Both the position numbers and the translations under genes were made by a program. Shown one piece after another: positions 10,727 to 19,106 of a DNA stretch of 27,500 nucleotides. Within the stretch, counting starts at the first letter, position 1. Each line of letters starts with the position of its first letter. The notes below the pieces were generated by a model that did not search any database, was not told the origin of the DNA, and was given only the letters and a program-made list of their open reading frames with translations. Where the stretch lies: positions 11,272,419 through 11,299,918 of the forward strand of contig CM018904.1 of NCBI GenBank assembly GCA_009663005.1. The letters are read 5' to 3'. Source of the DNA: Actinidia chinensis (lineage: Eukaryota > Streptophyta > Magnoliopsida > Ericales > Actinidiaceae).

Positions 10727-11125
10727 AATTTTTTTTACTGTTTAATAAAAGAATTATATATTTTTTGAATTTTTTTTGACGAACCAAAAGACTTCTAAAA
10801 AAATTGAATTTTGTTCAAATTTTAAAAAATATTACTAAAAGACCAAAACAATCTAGGAAATTGATTTCTGCACTCTAAAAATTAATTTTTGCACTCCCAA
10901 ATAGGAGTGTAGAAATTAATATCATATTGGTATTGATTTCTACACTCTTATTTTTATAAAATTTGGAGTGCAAAAATTATTTTTTGCAGTGTAGAAATTA
11001 ATTTCCAACAATCTATGTTTACGAAAAATAAGTTAATTTTTTTAAAAAAAAGTTTAATATTTTTTATTTTAAGATTCCTTCTTTCAGGAAGAATTCAGAA
11101 AATTTTAAAATTTTGATCAAATTAA
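10727..11125. repeat. Foldback (palindromic) element, copy 1
   Basis: This AT-rich segment of about 400 bp has two arms that are imperfect reverse complements around a centre near 10930. The left arm begins ACTGTTTAATAAAAGAATTA and has TTTTGACGAACCAAAAG. The right arm ends in AATTTTAAAATTTTGATCAAA and has CCTTCTTTCAGGAAGAATTC. The inner arms (10856-11006) are much better conserved than the outer ones. There is no coding capacity. Shared motifs place it with the copies at 14219-14535 and 16654-17010. Exact ends and a target duplication are not visible. Confidence 0.6.
10856..11006. repeat. Inner inverted repeat of foldback copy 1
   Basis: The left arm starts GGAAATTGATTTCTGCACTC and the right arm ends GAGTGTAGAAATTAATTTCC-like sequence in reverse. 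The arms pair over about 65-75 bases with a roughly 10-base extra segment in the right arm. Four copies of a GTGTAGAAATTAAT / GCACTC-type motif alternate in orientation. The transcript would form a long hairpin. Confidence 0.75.
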
Positions 11126-12250
11126 CTAATTAGTCCAAACTAATCATGTTTAGTAGTAGTATAATTTAGCCAAATATGGGATCATAATGGAACTTTGTAA
11201 GCACGTGCATGGGATGGTCTCGTAGTTCACCGCCCATGAGGCTCTAATAAATATGAAAAAAATTTATTGTCGCATCGTATTATCATCCAATATCTTGTAT
11301 GTATAATGATCTTCTTTTCAAACATTTAGTTTTTTAAAATTAACGATTATATTCAAGTAGTGGGGTTCTTCATAATTATAAATTTATAATCAAATCCGAT
11401 ACATTCTCATTAAATGAAATCATTTATAATATATTAAAAATTCATAAACATCAGATCAAATTTTGCTATTAAATTAATAATTATATGGCCGCTAAATACT
11501 TTTTCTACATTACTTTACAAATCAATATTTTATTGTCAAAATCAGTCAAAATTTATTCTAAAATTAGATTCAAAACACTGAAAAATATAAAAAATGACTA
11601 TTCACTTTGTCAGAAATTTGCTTAATTGGCCAATATACATTAGGGGTGCATTTCTTACCTTTCTTTGTAATTAGATAATAACTTAAGGGAGATATATTGT
11701 AATTAATGGTGATAAGCGTCGTTCTTAACTTTCTTTTACTTGCTAATTATGTGCAATTTATATATATATACGTGTATGTATATATATGGAAGTGTGTATA
11801 TATATATTGTATTGCTCTAATTGAGAAAAAGGAAAAAAAAATTAAAAAGGAATTGAGAGCAGAGGAAGAAATTAGAAAAGAAAAGAAGGGTTTCGAAAAA
11901 CATTACGTTTAAAAAATTGTGAGTAAATTTTATCACTGTTCTTGATTTATTAGTTGTAATTATTTGAATTATGAACTTCTTTATCATTGATTGTTAGAAT
12001 CTGTTAGCATTCAAGTTGTGATTTTCAATATAAATATACACGTAGTGTGTGCGCCTCTCTCTTGTTATGTAATAAAATGCCTTTTTGCTTTAGACCTAAA
12101 CGCTCTTGTTCGACATCGTCCAAGAACCAAACCCTAGCGAGAACGGTTCCTTCTCTCTGGTAACGCTTCTCTTCAAATCTCAATCCTCACAAACTATAAT
12201 GAGATAGATATAGATCGGGAGATAGATAGAGATATATAGTAAGCACATAT
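11126..12250. other. AT-rich noncoding DNA with TA/TG microsatellite
   Basis: No gene is recognised. An alternating TA/TG tract lies at about 11756-11810. An open frame at 11706-11912 runs through it and a following AAG/GAA-rich stretch, and its translation is low-complexity and unlikely to be a real protein. Around 12090-12170 is a GC-richer patch with AACCCTAGCGAGAAC, which resembles a plant 5'UTR but has no open frame behind it. A GATA-like run follows at 12201-12240. Confidence 0.45.
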
Positions 12251-12368
12251 ACACTTTAGGACCAAAACGACGTCGTTTTGATTTAACCATAAAATGACGT
12301 TATTTCATAGTTAGGACCAAAACGACGTTTTGGTCTTGAAGTGTACAAAACGATGTCGTTTTGTACAC
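12251..12368. repeat. Cluster of three palindromes with AAAACGACGTCGTTTT core
   Basis: Three palindromes lie in 118 bases. A perfect 18-bp CAAAACGACGTCGTTTTG is at 12263-12280. GACCAAAACG-A-CGTTTTGGTC is at 12315-12335. A 28-bp GTGTACAAAACGA-TG-TCGTTTTGTACAC is at 12341-12368. The first two also pair with each other through a larger inverted repeat (ACACTTTAGGACCAAAACGA near 12251 against the complement of GGTCTTGAAGTGT near 12331-12343). It is a compact foldback structure immediately upstream of the LINE-B 5' truncation point. It could be a small foldback element or the end of a larger one. Confidence 0.85.
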
Positions 12369-12419
12369 TCCAAGATTGCATTTCAGAGGATCCGAACTCG
12401 TCCTTCTCGCCCCCAGGGG

Positions 12420-13394
12420 TATGACTCTCTCCTATGCTGTTAGATGCAAACTAATTAGATCAATATTATAGGGATTTGAGTGTTTTTGGTTATCTAGCCT
12501 GCCCTTGCCTGCTGGGGGGTAAGTGATAAAATCATTCGGATGTGCAGGAATTTCCTTTGGAGAGGTCAGTGTTATGTTTCTAAGAAGGCCTTTATCGCTT
12601 GGGATGATATTTGTCTCCCCAAAATGGAAGGAGGTCTGGGATTCAAGAACCTTGAAGGATGGAATTTGGCCTTAATTTCAAAGAATCTTTGGAATATCCA
12701 AGCTGAGAGGGTTCACCAGAACTACTTACAGAATTCATTTATATGGGACTACAATGGATGTGATCAAGACTTGAAGTTGATGAAGCATGTGCTGGTCATT
12801 CGAGACAAGAGTCTGGCAGAGGAGAGATCTATACAAGCAGCTAGAAATAGAATGGATCAGTGGGTTGTTAATGGAAAATTCAATTCTAAAGAAGCTTATG
12901 AATACTTCAGACCACGGGGGACAAACCTCACCTTGCCAAAGCTGGTATAGCATAGCAGCCTCATTCCTAAACACTCTTTCATCTTGTGGCTAGGGTTGAG
13001 AGAGAGACTGCTTACGAGAGATAAACTACAAGGGCTCATTAAAGATCAGACATGCCCCCTATGTAGTGCTGCAGATGAATCTATAGACCACTTGTTCTTC
13101 CAATGTGATGTGGGTAAATAGGTTTGGTTACAAATCAAACAATGGCGGCGTATCTCGCGAGTAATGACCACATTGAAAGTTGTTGTGAAGTGGATTGCTA
13201 AGGAAGCTAGGGGCACAGGGGTTCAATCCAAAGTCAAGAAAATAGGTCTTGCATGTTCAGTATACTATATTTGGGAGGCAAGGAATGCGAGGATATTTGA
13301 AAGCATGATCAAACAACCTAAGGCCATTGTTAGATACATTCAAATGGAGTATAGAGTTATATTTAACCTCTATCCAGACATAATCGGACTGTGA
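12420..13394 (+). pseudogene. LINE-B ORF2 C-terminus with zf-RVT zinc knuckle (broken)
   Basis: The frame reads LSYAVRCKLIRSIL, then WLSSLPLPAG. A frameshift at 12520 is followed by DKIIRMCRNFLWRG and AWDDICLPKMEGGLGFKNL (about 12598-12655), the connection region shared by plant LINEs. A stop at 12948-12950 interrupts at the zf-RVT entry. After a shift, FILWLGLRERLLTRDKLQG (about 12979-13035) leads to the zinc core CPLCSAADESIDHLFFQC (about 13052-13105), with C-x2-C...H...C intact. A TAG follows at 13119-13121. The last open piece, 13164-13394, carries YYIWEARNARIFES, the usual C-terminal block, and stops at 13392-13394. It is better preserved than LINE-A, with two or three frame disruptions, but it has no endonuclease or catalytic RT. 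Confidence 0.9.
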
Positions 13395-13541
13395 TCCGTA
13401 TGGTATCATAAGAACACCGTATCAGGTATACAGGATTCTTCATGCGTATTTCCCAAAGTATGGGAACTGTGAAGGTGCTATATTCTTGTTGCAATCTGGG
13501 TTACATTCGGCCAACCTCAAATGTTGGCTGCTGTATGGTTG

Positions 13542-13735
13542 GTCTCTGCTTTGGAGCCACTGTTTCGGCTTTGGTTGTAGGGCTGCCAATCTGTTTTGGG
13601 CTTCAAAGTGTTTTTGTTTGTTCAGGCTATATGCCTTGTCTCTGTTTTGGAGCCACTGTTTTGGCTTTGGTTGTAGGGGCTGCCGATTTGTTTTGGGCTT
13701 CAAAATGTATTTTGGTTGTTCAGGCTATATGCCTC
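13542..13735 (+). repeat. Tandem duplication (96-bp unit) in LINE-B 3'UTR
   Basis: Two head-to-tail copies, 13542-13637 and 13638 to about 13735, both begin GTCTCTG and contain GGCTTTGGTTGTAGGG, GTTTTGGGCTTCAAA and TTCAGGCTATATGCC. Divergence is around 10%. Short 3'UTR tandem repeats are frequent in LINEs. Open frames crossing it reflect the repeated sequence rather than a protein. Confidence 0.85.
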
Positions 13736-13746
13736 TTGTCTGTCTC

Positions 13747-13760
13747 CCGAGCATACTCGG
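13747..13760 (+). other. 3' stem-loop of LINE-B upstream of poly(A)
   Basis: CCGAG-CATA-CTCGG forms a perfect 5-bp stem with a 4-base loop, about 50 bases before the poly(A) tail. Some LINE families use a 3' stem-loop as the RT recognition element; here that role is inferred from position only. Confidence 0.5.
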
Positions 13761-13838
13761 AGATCTTCTGTACATTTTTCAATTGACCAATAAATTCTTT
13801 ATTTATCGATTAAAAAAAATTAAAAAAAAAAAAAAAAA

Positions 13839-14218
13839 TCAGTAATTTACGCATATAACCCATAAAATAAATATTTGGTTGTCTCGTACACCTCAGAACA
13901 TTTTATTCGCGAAACTGTGTTGGAGAAATTATTTAATGCTCTTAATTAGAGTAAATTCTAATTTTAGAATGATTAGTTTAAATAGTGAATTTACTACTTT
14001 TTGGTATGAATCGTGACTAACATATGTACATATGTCATTTTTTGAATAGTGTGGAAGAGTAATACTCTCAGAACACCAAATAATCCCTTATTATGTTGAG
14101 GTATATGAAAGTTGTGATTGAAGTTGAAATGGTAGATTGTGTACTTAGAATTACTATAAAAAAAAATATATGAACCACAACGTAATGGCTGGGGCCCATT
14201 TTGGGCTAGCTTTTAAAG
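13839..14218. other. AT-rich noncoding DNA
   Basis: This is flanking sequence after the LINE-B poly(A) tail. I see no gene or repeat, apart from short T-rich and A-rich runs. Confidence 0.4.
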
Positions 14219-14346
14219 CTATTTTAAGTGCGTCGATTTTCGTGTTTAGTAAATTATGTTAGCCATTTAATTAAAATATTATAGTTTTTTGATTCTTCCC
14301 GATAAGAGAAAATAATAAATTTTAAAATCTTGTTCAAAATTAGAGA

Positions 14347-14377
<31 letters not shown>

Positions 14378-14535
14378 ATTGTTCTTATTGATTTTGTCTA
14401 AATTTGAACAAAATCTTATTACATTTTTAGATTTCTTTCGTCAAGAGAAACTAAAAAAATATAAAATTTTAATTAAATGGTAAAAAAAATTTACTTAACA
14501 CGAAAAAACCTCAAATACCAAAATTGCTAAAATAG
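14219..14535. repeat. Foldback element, copy 2, with (TA)n centre
   Basis: This 317-bp palindrome has its centre in a TA tract at 14347-14380. The left arm reads CTATTTTAAG, then CGTGTTTAGTAAATTATGTT, CCATTTAATTAAAATATTAT and TCTTCCCGATAAGAGAA. The reverse complement of the right arm reads CTATTTTAGC, CGTGTTAAGTAAATTTTTTT, CCATTTAATTAAAATTTTAT and TCTCTTGACGAAAGAA. Arms pair along roughly 130 bases with moderate divergence. There is no coding content, and it is the clearest of the three family members. Confidence 0.82.
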
Positions 14536-15436
14536 TTCAAAAAAAAGAATAGCACAAACTGGGCATAAAATATTTAAATATAAAATAATTAAATTTTTAA
14601 TTATTTTGAAAATATACATCCCTTGACAGTTGTTTAGTAGGCGATTGTTATCTACACCCAAAAATTTAAAAAAGAAAAGAAAGAAAGAAAACCACTAGTA
14701 GAGTGCAGTTAAGTTCACCCACTTAACAACTATTGATTAAAATACAAATGACTTATTTGTTTAAATGTGACTTACTTTATTATTTTAAATGAATCTCTCA
14801 TATTTCAATCAATTAGAAAGTGGTAATCTACGTAACAATTGAAAATTAAATTAAATTTTCCTTTAATGTAAAGTTTATACTTGTCATTTTATTCTTCTCA
14901 AATTTGTCCATCCTTTCTTACTATTTATTGTTTAGCTAATTATTTTTGGACAAACACAAAGTTTCTTGTAGCTTTTATGGTGTCCGGCCTATAAAATGTA
15001 AATTTTCAAAACAACTTTTGCATAACAAAGCATAATAAAATAAAGGGGCTATGGGCTATAACTGCAGGAGAGCACTTTTTTTTAAAGTCAAAATTCTATT
15101 TTGCCAAAATGAACAAAAATACTCCTGTTACTTTGTACACTTCAAAATAATTCTTCTTACATCCCATATTTTTTTGTACACTATACTGTCACAATTTTTT
15201 TCTACACTCTAGTTGCACTTATATTATTGTCGTAAATTGCTGGCCCTACCTTTGCCGAAAAGAGCAAGAAAAGATTTGAGAGGAATCGTCCATCATCGTC
15301 ACTTAAAATAGTCAAATTTCACTGTCAGTCAAATTTAATTATGGTGGTGAAAATATTTTGAAATAAATAAATCAAAAAATAAGATTTTATTTAAAGGGAT
15401 TAAGAGATTTGACATCGATAGAGACGGCCGTTGGTA
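14536..15436. other. AT-rich noncoding DNA
   Basis: No gene is recognised. Purine-rich runs (14665-14690) and T-rich runs are present. The stretch 15240-15436 becomes less AT-rich and leads into the hairpin segment below. Confidence 0.4.
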
Positions 15437-15461
15437 GCGTAAGGCCACAAAGGCCTTACGC
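15437..15461. repeat. Perfect 10-bp-arm hairpin
   Basis: GCGTAAGGCC-ACAAA-GGCCTTACGC is a perfect inverted repeat with a 5-base loop. It sits in an unusually GC-rich island (15420-15600) within AT-rich surroundings. Downstream, GTTGTAGATCT occurs twice (15471 and 15609 areas), each followed by a CAGATCT or TAGATTT variant. No coding role is evident, and a 60-codon open frame over it has no recognisable motif. Confidence 0.7.
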
Positions 15462-16253
15462 CACCACTGGCGTTGTAGATCTCAGATCTCAAAGAGAAAG
15501 GTGGAGAAAAGACGATGGTGGTGGCAACTATAATTACGGTGTGATAGTAACGACGACGAACGCAGTGTGGCACTGTGAGGGCCAGTGGTGATGAAAGATC
15601 ATGATGGTGTTGTAGATCTTAGATTTGAGAGAGAGAGATTGATTAGAGAGTGTGGTTGTGGCTATAGTAGAGAAAGAATAGAGAAAGACTCAGATTTATT
15701 TTGACTTGTTTTCTGTTTTTTTGATCTTTTATAGTCTAGTATGAAGGGACAGTATTGTCCAATAATAGATTCTTTGCACATAAACCCTAATTTAATGGAC
15801 TTTATTCCCAACATGGAATTTACAATTTTATAAAAAACTTAGTAAACTAATTATTAGTTCATGCCCACTACTAATACTCCATATCAATTTTCCGTAATAA
15901 ATGCAAGAAAATGAGTATAATTTTCTTCTTTACCATTTTCGCATGTAACATTTCTTTTTTTCTTCATACGCTAGTTGACAAGGGTGATATTCTATCATGA
16001 TCGGCCATTTAAAGGACTCTTTGGTTCCATATCATCACAGAGAATTCCAATTCCATGGTTGGCAAAAATTTTCTATGTTTTTTTTCCTCGATCCACTTGA
16101 AACTTAGAAAACAAAAGGTTGATTTTGCGGTTTGATAAAACTTTTTTAGACTACTTATTGGCTTGTCACTGTTTTTGAAGGGAACGTAAAAGCTGTTTTT
16201 GAGAAGCAAGTGCTGTGCATAGCTCAACGTAAAAGACGAGAACGTGTGACAAA
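15462..16253. other. Noncoding DNA
   Basis: A GA-rich patch (15480-15690) carries GAGAGAGAGA runs and is followed by AT-rich sequence. No gene, RNA or element boundary is recognised. Confidence 0.4.
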
Positions 16254-16356
16254 GCTGCTTCTATCTATCGATATGATACACTTTTACTTCTACACAAAGG
16301 AAGTAGTGCTGCTTCTATCCATCGATACACTTTTGCTTCTACACAAAGTAAGTAGT
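16254..16356. repeat. Tandem duplication of about 54 bp
   Basis: Copy 1 (16254-16307) and copy 2 (16308-16356) both run from GCTGCTTCTATC to AAGTAGT. Copy 2 lacks five bases (TATGA after ATCGA) and has a few substitutions. Each unit also contains an internal inverted pair, CTTCTAC against GTAGTG-type sequence. It is a simple recent duplication with no coding meaning. Confidence 0.8.
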
Positions 16357-16653
16357 GACTAATGTACAAAATCAATTCATCCCAATCGAAGCAATTCGCG
16401 AACCTGGGAAATTCGGCAACAAAACATCATTCTTTTTGTCTCTTACGAACGAAACCATTGATTCGACTCTATAGTTTAAAAAAAGTTATACTTGGGGGGA
16501 TCTATAATCTCAATTTGAACAATGAAAACCATGTAATTTTAATGCAGTCCTTCTATCAATAACCATCAACAATTTCGACAAATCCAAATTCTTAATGGGA
16601 TATTGTCGAAGAACTACATTGAAACGACTCCTAATTTTTGGAATTGAAACGTT
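16357..16653. other. Noncoding DNA
   Basis: An open frame of 66 codons (16362-16562) lacks any recognised motif and has ordinary noncoding composition. I see nothing else in this stretch. Confidence 0.35.
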
Positions 16654-17010
16654 GACCCCATTTGGGTAAGGTTTTTTTAATAGATTTAGTTTTCGAATTT
16701 ATCATTTTTAGTGAACTCTTTTTACTGTTTGATTAAAAAAATTATATTTTTTCAACTTCTTTTGACGAGAAGATTTTAAAAATATATAAAAAATTATTTT
16801 AATTTTAAAAAAAATTATTAAAGAAAAAAATTATATTTACTTGACCATTTAGTTAATTTTTTGCCTTATAAACTTTTTTTAATTTTTTAATATTTTTATA
16901 TTCCTCTCATTAAGAAGAACCGAAAGATATAAAATTTTAATTAAACGATAAAAAAAAATTAAAAACCAAAGCATCTAAAAAAAACTCAAATAACCTAGCC
17001 TAATTGGGTC
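16654..17010. repeat. Foldback element, copy 3
   Basis: This palindrome of about 357 bp has outer ends GACCCCATTTGGG-TAAGG and, reverse-complemented, GACCCAATTAGGCTAGG. Inner arms match: TACTGTTTGATTAAAAAAAT plus CTTCTTTTGACGAGAAG on the left, against TATCGTTTAATTAAAATTTT plus TTCTTCTTAATGAGAGG from the right arm. It belongs with the copies near 10.9 and 14.4 kb. No transposase and no unambiguous target duplication are present. Confidence 0.7.
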
Positions 17011-17329
17011 CTATTTCACTTTGGTCAAACTACAGGGACTACAGATGAAATTTTCCCTCTATAGAATTAGAGATAGTTGGCAATTGGTAATTAAGAAGAG
17101 AATGACGGTGACAAAGGAGGCGCTCTCTCTGTCCCTTCGAAAGCGACTTAACTACCGACGGCTTCTCTCTCTTTCACACACATACCCACCCCACCCCGTA
17201 AGGTCGCCTTTCCGTTAATAGAATACCTTCTTCCCTCATTATTAACTTTTTGTCTCTCGGCCACTGCACTATTCTGTCTCTCTCACTGTAACTGTATACA
17301 TGGAGAGAGAGAGATTGAAAACGTATGGT
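17011..17329. other. Pyrimidine-rich segment, promoter/leader-like
   Basis: Between the foldback element and the hAT-type insertion lies less AT-rich DNA with TCTCTCT tracts (17124-17175 and 17255-17290). An ATG at 17300 is followed by ten codons (MERERLKTYG) before the hAT-type element interrupts. CT-rich leaders like this are common in plant promoters and 5'UTRs, but nothing downstream identifies a gene. Confidence 0.3.
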
Positions 17330-17734
17330 TATTGCTGCAAAAATGTCCGGGGCCCACGAGCCCGCCCGGTTGCCGAACCGGTACTGTAGCAGTCCTGGTT
17401 ATCCGCCCAGTTAAGAGCCCCCGCCGGACCGCAACCCATAATTAGTGGACGCGGCGGTTTTTGGACCCGCATTTTCGAAGTCCACCGCTAAAAGCCCGGC
17501 CCGCTTAGGCCCCGTTTTTTGAGCCCGACCCGACCCGCGCCCTCTTGGGCCCTAAGTAGCCCGTACTGAGGCAAAATTTTTGCGTATAGAACTGGGATTT
17601 GCGAAATGAAGAGCTCTCTTCTCCTCCAACAAGTACAATCAACCATTGACAAAGCACTTATTTGGTTATATAATACGTTTATATTTAATTATATAATATT
17701 ATTCCATAGTTAATGAAAATGAATGTGTTTTGCT

Positions 17735-17800
17735 GGGGGTAATCGAACTCAAGACCCCCATGAATAAATAACGAGTTGACTACCACTTGGATCAAACACT
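17735..17800 (-). other. tRNA-like (SINE-like) segment 1
   Basis: On the - strand the sequence reads TCCAAGTGGTAGT (A-box-like, 17781-17792), followed about 35 bases later by GAGTTCGATTACC (B-box-like, about 17739-17751). Order and spacing fit a type-2 pol III promoter. The region cannot be folded by eye into a full cloverleaf, so this is a tRNA-derived relic, not a tRNA gene. Confidence 0.45.
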
Positions 17801-17949
17801 GTCTTTTGCTTATTCTTTCGGTTATATTTAATATAATTACTCAATTCCATAGTTTTAAAAAAACAAATAAAACTCTTTTGCTTATTTTTGGTTATATTTC
17901 TAATTAAATCCTACCCATTCCATATTTAAAAAAACAAATAACAACGTCC

Positions 17950-18022
17950 TTCTTTGGAATCGAACTAAGCACCTCTCCTAACAATCAGTGACACTCAAAC
18001 CAACCACTGAACCAACAAGTCA
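17950..18022 (-). other. tRNA-like (SINE-like) segment 2
   Basis: On the - strand TTGGTTCAGTGGTTGG (A-box-like, about 18001-18016) is followed by AGTTCGATTCC (close to the B-box consensus GGTTCGANTCC, about 17956-17966). Spacing is about 40 bases. No intact cloverleaf is seen. It resembles segment 1 and lies at the same relative place in its AT-rich unit. Confidence 0.5.
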
Positions 18023-18313
18023 TTTCACTAATTAAAAATAGAATATTTAATATAGAAACACTATTACCTCCCCGTACCCGGCTGGGGCCAAACCCGGGCT
18101 GGGCTAAACCCGGACTGGTACTGTAGCAACCCGCTCCTGTTAGCATCCGTTCTAATGGGTCGGGCTGGGTGAGATTCGGACTAAACGGTCTGGGCTAAAC
18201 CCGGACTGGTACTGGTAGCGGGTTGGGCTTAGACCGCCCTTAGCCGGTTGGGCCCGTTACTGTAGCGGGTCGGGTAAGCCCAACCCGACCCAATTTGCAG
18301 CTCTACGTATGGT

Positions 18314-19040
18314 GGTCCTCTGTTACTACTTCTGTACGTATGAATAATAAGTTATTGATATGGATAAATTCTCCACCGCTCAGGCACGTACGTCGCCCCT
18401 GGTCACCATCACAGAACTGGCGCCCATGATCTCCCCTAGGATGCTTATCTCCGACCCCTCTTGACCGAGGTAAAACGTGTCCAACACCGTTCAAGCATTG
18501 ACCAGTCGCAGCTATCTCCACTGACTCGCCCAGAGCCAAAGTGTTGTCCTCCTCCTCCTTGCCCTTGGGCGAGATAGAATACGTGGCTTGATCACTCTCC
18601 ACCAGATTTCCTATCTATACGCCCATCGCGAGATTCTCTCCTCCACGACACCAACCAATGCCGGGATACTCTCCAGGTGTCATCTTCCCAATTAATGTCT
18701 CCTAATCTCCGAGATCGCTTTCATACTTATCCTTCCCGAGGATCTCGCCGTGATCCATGGGCACGGCCCATTAACTAACTCCGTCTTACAAAGGTCCTCG
18801 CGCCCCCATTATACAAAGGTACCCCAATAGACTCTGCAACTCTCCCCTAGCTCTTTTTCCCTGTCGTCATCACCTTGGTTTGATTTTCACGCCGGAGGGG
18901 GTATTAAGCGGCCTCGCCCCGGTCGTTTACTTCTTGTTTCGTCCTGTGCCGGTCTCCCTTTAAGTCATCCGAGGTCCAGTGCCGAGGAGACCATAGTAAT
19001 AATTGACTGTTGGTTGCTCGCCCCAGATTTTACTACAACA
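18314..19040 (+). mobile_element. Probable 5' LTR remnant of the Tat-type element
   Basis: This moderately GC-rich noncoding sequence precedes the primer-binding-site-like motif. It includes a TATA-like ATTATACAAAGGTACCCC (about 18808-18826), as in LTR U3/R regions of this lineage, and ends ACAACA at 19035-19040. The left boundary is not defined because no matching 3' LTR lies in the window for comparison. Open frames here have no gag or pol similarity that I can see. Confidence 0.5.
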
Positions 19041-19044
19041 GTTT

Positions 19045-19062
19045 TGGCGGGCCGTCTGTGGG
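19045..19062 (+). other. Primer-binding-site-like sequence
   Basis: TGGCGGGCCGTCTGTGGG lies four bases after the probable LTR end (ACAACA). Sequences of the TGGCGCC...TGTGGGAA type follow the 5' LTR in many Tat-lineage Ty3/Gypsy elements and prime minus-strand synthesis by tRNA. There appears to be a small extra G insertion compared with that pattern. Confidence 0.6.
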
Positions 19063-19106
19063 AACAACAGTTCTCGATCATTCTATGCACCTGCTCAGCC
19101 GGCTAC

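Larger units (their letters stand above)
12413..13838 (+). mobile_element. LINE-B: 5'-truncated plant LINE with poly(A) tail
   Basis: This second LINE differs in sequence from LINE-A and retains only the 3' third of ORF2, the 3'UTR and a poly(A) tail. Homology begins near 12413 with MTLSYAVRCKLIRSIL, a conserved block just after the RT domain. Truncation at this point is typical of incomplete target-primed reverse transcription. The tail at 13812-13838 is 27 bases, nearly all A. AATAAA lies at 13789-13794. I could not find a convincing target-site duplication. Confidence 0.88.
17656..18030. repeat. Degenerate tandem units in the middle of the hAT-type element
   Basis: Three related AT-rich units share a GCTTATT...GGTTATATTT...ATTCCATA...AAA core. 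They start near 17653, 17810 and 17878. The first and third are followed by a tRNA-like segment in inverse orientation; the second is not, so it looks like a partial unit. A run of AAAAAACAAATAA closes units two and three. Confidence 0.6.
17330..18305. mobile_element. Non-autonomous hAT-type transposon with perfect 8-bp TSD
   Basis: The 976-bp element is flanked on both sides by CGTATGGT (17322-17329 and 18306-18313), the 8-bp duplication expected of hAT transposition. Terminal inverted repeats are TATTGCTGCAAA at the left end and TTTGCAGCTCTA at the right (complement TAGAGCTGCAAA), agreeing at 10 of 12 positions. Subterminal regions are strongly GC-rich with repeated GGTACTGTAGC, AAACCCGG and GGTCGGG motifs in both orientations. 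Such arrays are characteristic of plant hAT ends, where transposase binds. The AT-rich middle holds tandem AT units and two tRNA-like segments. No transposase is encoded, so movement would have been in trans. Confidence 0.9.

Noticed and set aside
11706..11912. 68-codon ORF with a hydrophobic N-terminus and Lys/Glu tail
   Set aside because: It runs through a TA/TG microsatellite and a purine run; low-complexity translation only.
13440..13845. Overlapping ORFs of 87-119 codons on both strands near the LINE-B end
   Set aside because: They are produced by the 96-bp tandem duplication of the LINE 3'UTR, and the translated repeats mirror the DNA repeat.
14347..14380. TA tract considered as an independent microsatellite or origin-like element
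   Set aside because: It is the centre of the 317-bp palindrome and is better explained as the loop region of the foldback element.
16254..16356. Two-copy repeat considered as a CRISPR-like or satellite array
   Set aside because: Only two adjoining copies with no spacer; a simple tandem duplication in a plant genome.
17735..18022. True tRNA genes
   Set aside because: A- and B-box-like words are present, but no acceptor or anticodon stems can be formed, so they were kept as tRNA-like relics.
18303..18602. 99-codon - strand ORF at the left of the LTR-like region
   Set aside because: No recognised motif. It overlaps the hAT-type target duplication and probable LTR sequence, so it is likely chance.
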